Assembly (NCBI RefSeq): GCF_003148625.1
Contig: NZ_QGGO01000025.1
Location: forward strand, 1 to 64,000
Direction of reading: 5' to 3'
Length of the DNA: 64,000 nucleotides
Source of the DNA: Arcicella aurantiaca
GTDB taxonomy: Bacteria > Bacteroidota > Bacteroidia > Cytophagales > Spirosomataceae
Shown here: positions 61,390 to 64,000 of the stretch, piece after piece
How positions within the stretch are numbered: the first letter of the stretch is position 1
Layout: every line of letters starts with the position of its first letter
Notes under the pieces: generated by a model
What the model was told of the DNA's origin: nothing
Database searches by the model: none
What the model saw: the letters and a program-made list of their open reading frames with translations, nothing else
Translations under genes and position numbers: made by a program

Positions 61390-63519
61390 ATGTCGTTTAA
61401 CGTAATTACGAAAAAAATAACAATGCCCGATGGTAAAGAAGTTACCATCGAAACAGGCAAACTTGCAAAACAGGCGGATGGTTCTGTTGTTGTAAGAAGC
61501 GGAAATATGATGTTATTGGCAACGGTTGTTTCAAGCCCAGTAGCTAAAGAAGGAACAGACTTCTTGCCTTTATCTGTTGATTACCAAGAAAAATTTGCAT
61601 CTGCTGGTAAAATTCCAGGAGGTTTTTTACGTCGTGAATCAAAACTGTCTGATTATGAAGTTTTGGTAAGCCGTTTGGTGGATAGAGCATTACGCCCAAC
61701 ATTCCCATCAGACTATCACGCAGATACACAAGTAGCAATCTCAATGATTTCTGCTGATACAGAAGTTGCTCCAGATGCCTTTGCTGGTTTGGCAGCAGCA
61801 GCAGCTTTAGCGGTTTCTGATATTCCTTTTAATGGACCAATTTCAGAAGTTCGTGTTGCTAAAATTAATGGTGAATTTATTGTCAATCCATTATATTCTC
61901 AAATTGATAGTGCTGAAATGGAATTAATCGTTGCTGCAAATGCAAACGATATTTTGATGGTAGAAGGCGAAATGCAAGAAGTATCTGAAGAAGATATGTT
62001 AACGGCATTGAGACTTGCACATGATGCTATCAAAATCCACTGTCAAGCGTTGGTTGAATTAACGGAAATGGTTGGAAAAACTGTTAAACGTGAATATAAC
62101 CACGAAACACATGATGAAGAATTAAAGAAATTACTTTGGGATACTTATTTCGATAAATACTATGAAGTTGCTAAATTAGCAAATCCAAGTAAAAGTGGTC
62201 GTAGAGAGTCTTTCAAAGCAATTGAAGAAGAATATTTTGCAACTTTGCCAGAAGACACTACTGTTAGTAAAGCTTTGGCAAAATGGTATTTCCATGATAT
62301 TGAAAAAGAAGCGGTTCGTCAAATGGTTCTTAACGAACGTTACCGTTTAGATGGTCGTAAATTAGACGAAATCCGTCAGATTACTTGTGAAGTTGATTAC
62401 TTACCTTCTCCACATGGTTCAGCGGTATTTACTCGTGGTGAAACTCAATCATTAACTACGGTTACTTTGGGTACTAAAATGGACGAGCAAATTGTTGATT
62501 CAGCAATGCTTTCTGGTTACAATCGTTTTATGTTGCATTATAACTTCCCAGGTTTTTCAACTGGTGAAGTGAAGCCAAACAGAGGTCCTGGACGTCGTGA
62601 AATTGGTCATGGTAACTTAGCAATGCGTGCCATTAAAAAGGTATTACCTCCTGATTCTGAAAATCCATATACTATTCGTGTAGTTTCTGATATTCTTGAA
62701 TCTAATGGTTCATCATCAATGGCAACAGTATGTGCTGGAACGTTAGCATTAATGGATGCAGGTATTAAAATCAAAGCTCCAGTTTCTGGTATTGCTATGG
62801 GTTTAATTTCTGACCCTAAAACTGGTAAATATGCGGTTCTTTCTGATATTTTAGGTGATGAAGACCATTTAGGAGACATGGACTTTAAAGTAACTGGTAC
62901 TGAAAATGGTATCACTGCTTGTCAAATGGATATTAAAGTTGATGGTCTTTCTTACGATGTTTTGGTTGAAGCATTAAATCAAGCAAAACAAGGACGTTTG
63001 CATATTTTGGGTAAAATGAAAGAGGCAATTCCTACGCCAAGACCTGAGTTGAAACCACAAACACCAAGAGCGATGGTTATCAAAATCATGAAAGAGCAAA
63101 TTGGTGCAGTAATCGGGCCTGGTGGAAAAGTTGTTCAAGATATTCAAAAACAATCTGGTGCAACGGTAACAATCGAAGAAAAACCAGATGGGGGATATGT
63201 TTCTATCTTCTCTGCTAACAAAGAGTCTATGGACAAAGCAGTTGGCATGGTAAAAGGTATTGTAATGATTCCAGAAGAAGGTGAAATCTATGACGGTGTT
63301 GTAAAATCAATTATGCCATTTGGTGCATTCGTTGAATTCTTACCGGGTAAAGATGGTTTACTTCATATCTCTGAAATCAAGTGGGAACGTCTTGAAACAG
63401 TTGAAGGAGTTCTTCAAATCGGTGAGCAAGTAAAAGTGAAATTGATTGAGGTTGATAAGAAAACTGGTAAATTCCGTCTTTCAAGAAAGGCTCTTTTACC
63501 TAAACCAGAAAAGAATTAG
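61390..63519 (+). CDS. pnp: Polyribonucleotide nucleotidyltransferase
   Basis: 709 residues, standard PNPase. Two RNase PH-like domains (about 15-225 and 315-545, [15 protein letters not shown], then [19 protein letters not shown] with catalytic Asp residues), KH domain (about 555-612, [15 protein letters not shown]) and S1 domain (about 622-695, [26 protein letters not shown]). It degrades RNA 3' to 5' with phosphate. The order rpsO-pnp-rpoD is typical for Bacteroidota. Confidence 0.97.
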   Translation: MSFNVITKKITMPDGKEVTIETGKLAKQADGSVVVRSGNMMLLATVVSSPVAKEGTDFLPLSVDYQEKFASAGKIPGGFLRRESKLSDYEVLVSRLVDRALRPTFPSDYHADTQVAISMISADTEVAPDAFAGLAAAAALAVSDIPFNGPISEVRVAKINGEFIVNPLYSQIDSAEMELIVAANANDILMVEGEMQEVSEEDMLTALRLAHDAIKIHCQALVELTEMVGKTVKREYNHETHDEELKKLLWDTYFDKYYEVAKLANPSKSGRRESFKAIEEEYFATLPEDTTVSKALAKWYFHDIEKEAVRQMVLNERYRLDGRKLDEIRQITCEVDYLPSPHGSAVFTRGETQSLTTVTLGTKMDEQIVDSAMLSGYNRFMLHYNFPGFSTGEVKPNRGPGRREIGHGNLAMRAIKKVLPPDSENPYTIRVVSDILESNGSSSMATVCAGTLALMDAGIKIKAPVSGIAMGLISDPKTGKYAVLSDILGDEDHLGDMDFKVTGTENGITACQMDIKVDGLSYDVLVEALNQAKQGRLHILGKMKEAIPTPRPELKPQTPRAMVIKIMKEQIGAVIGPGGKVVQDIQKQSGATVTIEEKPDGGYVSIFSANKESMDKAVGMVKGIVMIPEEGEIYDGVVKSIMPFGAFVEFLPGKDGLLHISEIKWERLETVEGVLQIGEQVKVKLIEVDKKTGKFRLSRKALLPKPEKN

Positions 63520-63699
63520 AACAAATCTTAAAACTTTTACGTTATTCTTTTAAGATATTCAATACCAAACGATTATAAAAAGTAGTTTTAATGCTTATAT
63601 AATTGTTTGGTTTTGTGCCTAAGCGAATTAACGCTCGCTTTACACGGAATCCCACTTTTTTTACAACAGTAGAACGGTTTTGTTAACCAATTAAAAAAT

Positions 63700-64000
63700 A
63701 TGAGACAGCTAAAAATTAGTAAGCAGATTACTAACAGAGAAAGTCAATCTCTTGACAAGTATCTACAAGAAATCGGTAAGGTGGATTTGTTAACGCCAGA
63801 GGAGGAAGTTATTTTAGCTCAAAAAATACGTGATGGTGACCAGCTTTCATTAGAAAGACTTACAAAAGCAAACTTGCGTTTTGTGGTTTCTGTTGCTAAA
63901 CAATATCAAAATCAAGGTCTTAGTTTAGGTGACCTCATCAATGAAGGAAATTTAGGTTTGATTAAAGCAGCACAACGCTTTGATGAAACTCGTGGTTTTA
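63700..64000 (+). CDS. rpoD: Primary sigma factor RpoD (N-terminal part)
   Basis: The frame runs off the right edge after 100 codons. Starts [28 protein letters not shown] and has sigma region 1.2 ([15 protein letters not shown], about 29-43) and region 2 ([22 protein letters not shown], then [19 protein letters not shown]). This short sigma without region 1.1 is the primary sigma of Bacteroidota, which recognises TTTG and TAnnTTTG. The 180-bp gap before it has a weak AU stem (63525-63556) and no clear promoter box. Confidence 0.93.
   Translation, partial: MRQLKISKQITNRESQSLDKYLQEIGKVDLLTPEEEVILAQKIRDGDQLSLERLTKANLRFVVSVAKQYQNQGLSLGDLINEGNLGLIKAAQRFDETRGF

Overview
The window looks like chromosomal core sequence from a low-GC member of the Bacteroidota, most likely order Cytophagales. 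The signs are: promoters of the Bacteroidota type (TTTG, 19-23 bp, then TAnnTTTG) with no clear Shine-Dalgarno sequences; a type IX secretion sorting domain on a secreted metalloprotease; paired type II and type III glutamine synthetases; MenD (menaquinone); HU-CCDC81/SPOR and TonB-like envelope proteins; and the order rpsO-pnp-rpoD. The genus is not decidable from the sequence alone. I see no prophage, plasmid, CRISPR array, integron or classical defence island.

Layout. 1-6.6 kb: end of an unidentified gene, a dicluster ferredoxin divergent from a LuxC-type acyl-CoA reductase, DUF2147, a PAP2 phosphatase, trpS, DUF2461, a lipoprotein and an orphan secreted protein. 6.6-16.2 kb: dnaE, mtaB, then glutamine synthetase II and III divergent across a 459-bp AT-rich region. 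16.3-20 kb: a MoxR ATPase and a CoxE-like VWA protein separated by an Rpn-family nuclease gene and a small membrane protein. 20-22.3 kb: rsmE overlapping a DUF4159 gene, then a desaturase. 22.35-22.76 kb: a gene-free stretch holding two foldback elements, one with the hallmarks of a MITE. 22.8-28.1 kb: cinA and a 2-oxoacid dehydrogenase E2 gene, DUF4197, an M61 peptidase. 28.3-35.3 kb: a same-strand envelope cluster (giant TPR protein, beta-barrel protein, HU/SPOR protein, TonB-like protein). 35.5-42.4 kb: dnaB, phoH, T9SS metalloprotease, TetR-like plus UbiB-type kinase, DUF3127. 42.4-56.7 kb: tRNA-Leu and mostly single-gene housekeeping units (nucleoside kinase, trhO, nucleoside phosphorylase, surE, GH3, LysE, NUDIX, CDF, menD, YceI, TPR lipoprotein, Mpo1-like, cyclophilin, SDR). 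56.7-64 kb: rlmD, tRNA-Met, START-like protein, LptF/LptG permease, rpsO, pnp and the start of the main sigma factor gene.

Genes are compact and many convergent pairs share one bidirectional hairpin terminator. The non-coding space is populated by several families of short inverted repeats: a GGGGTTAGGATTTAGG family, an ACAGATTTTACAGATTT family, an ACAGACTTCAGTCTGT family and others. They sit just after stop codons. One further repeat appears to have been captured as the 5-prime coding part, including the signal peptide, of the DUF4159 gene. No spectacular new system is evident. The best leads are the TA-flanked MITE, the repeat-derived signal peptide, the shared near-leaderless start of mtaB and the NUDIX gene, the SSB-like C-terminal tips on DnaB and DUF3127, and the TPR/barrel/HU-SPOR/TonB cluster.
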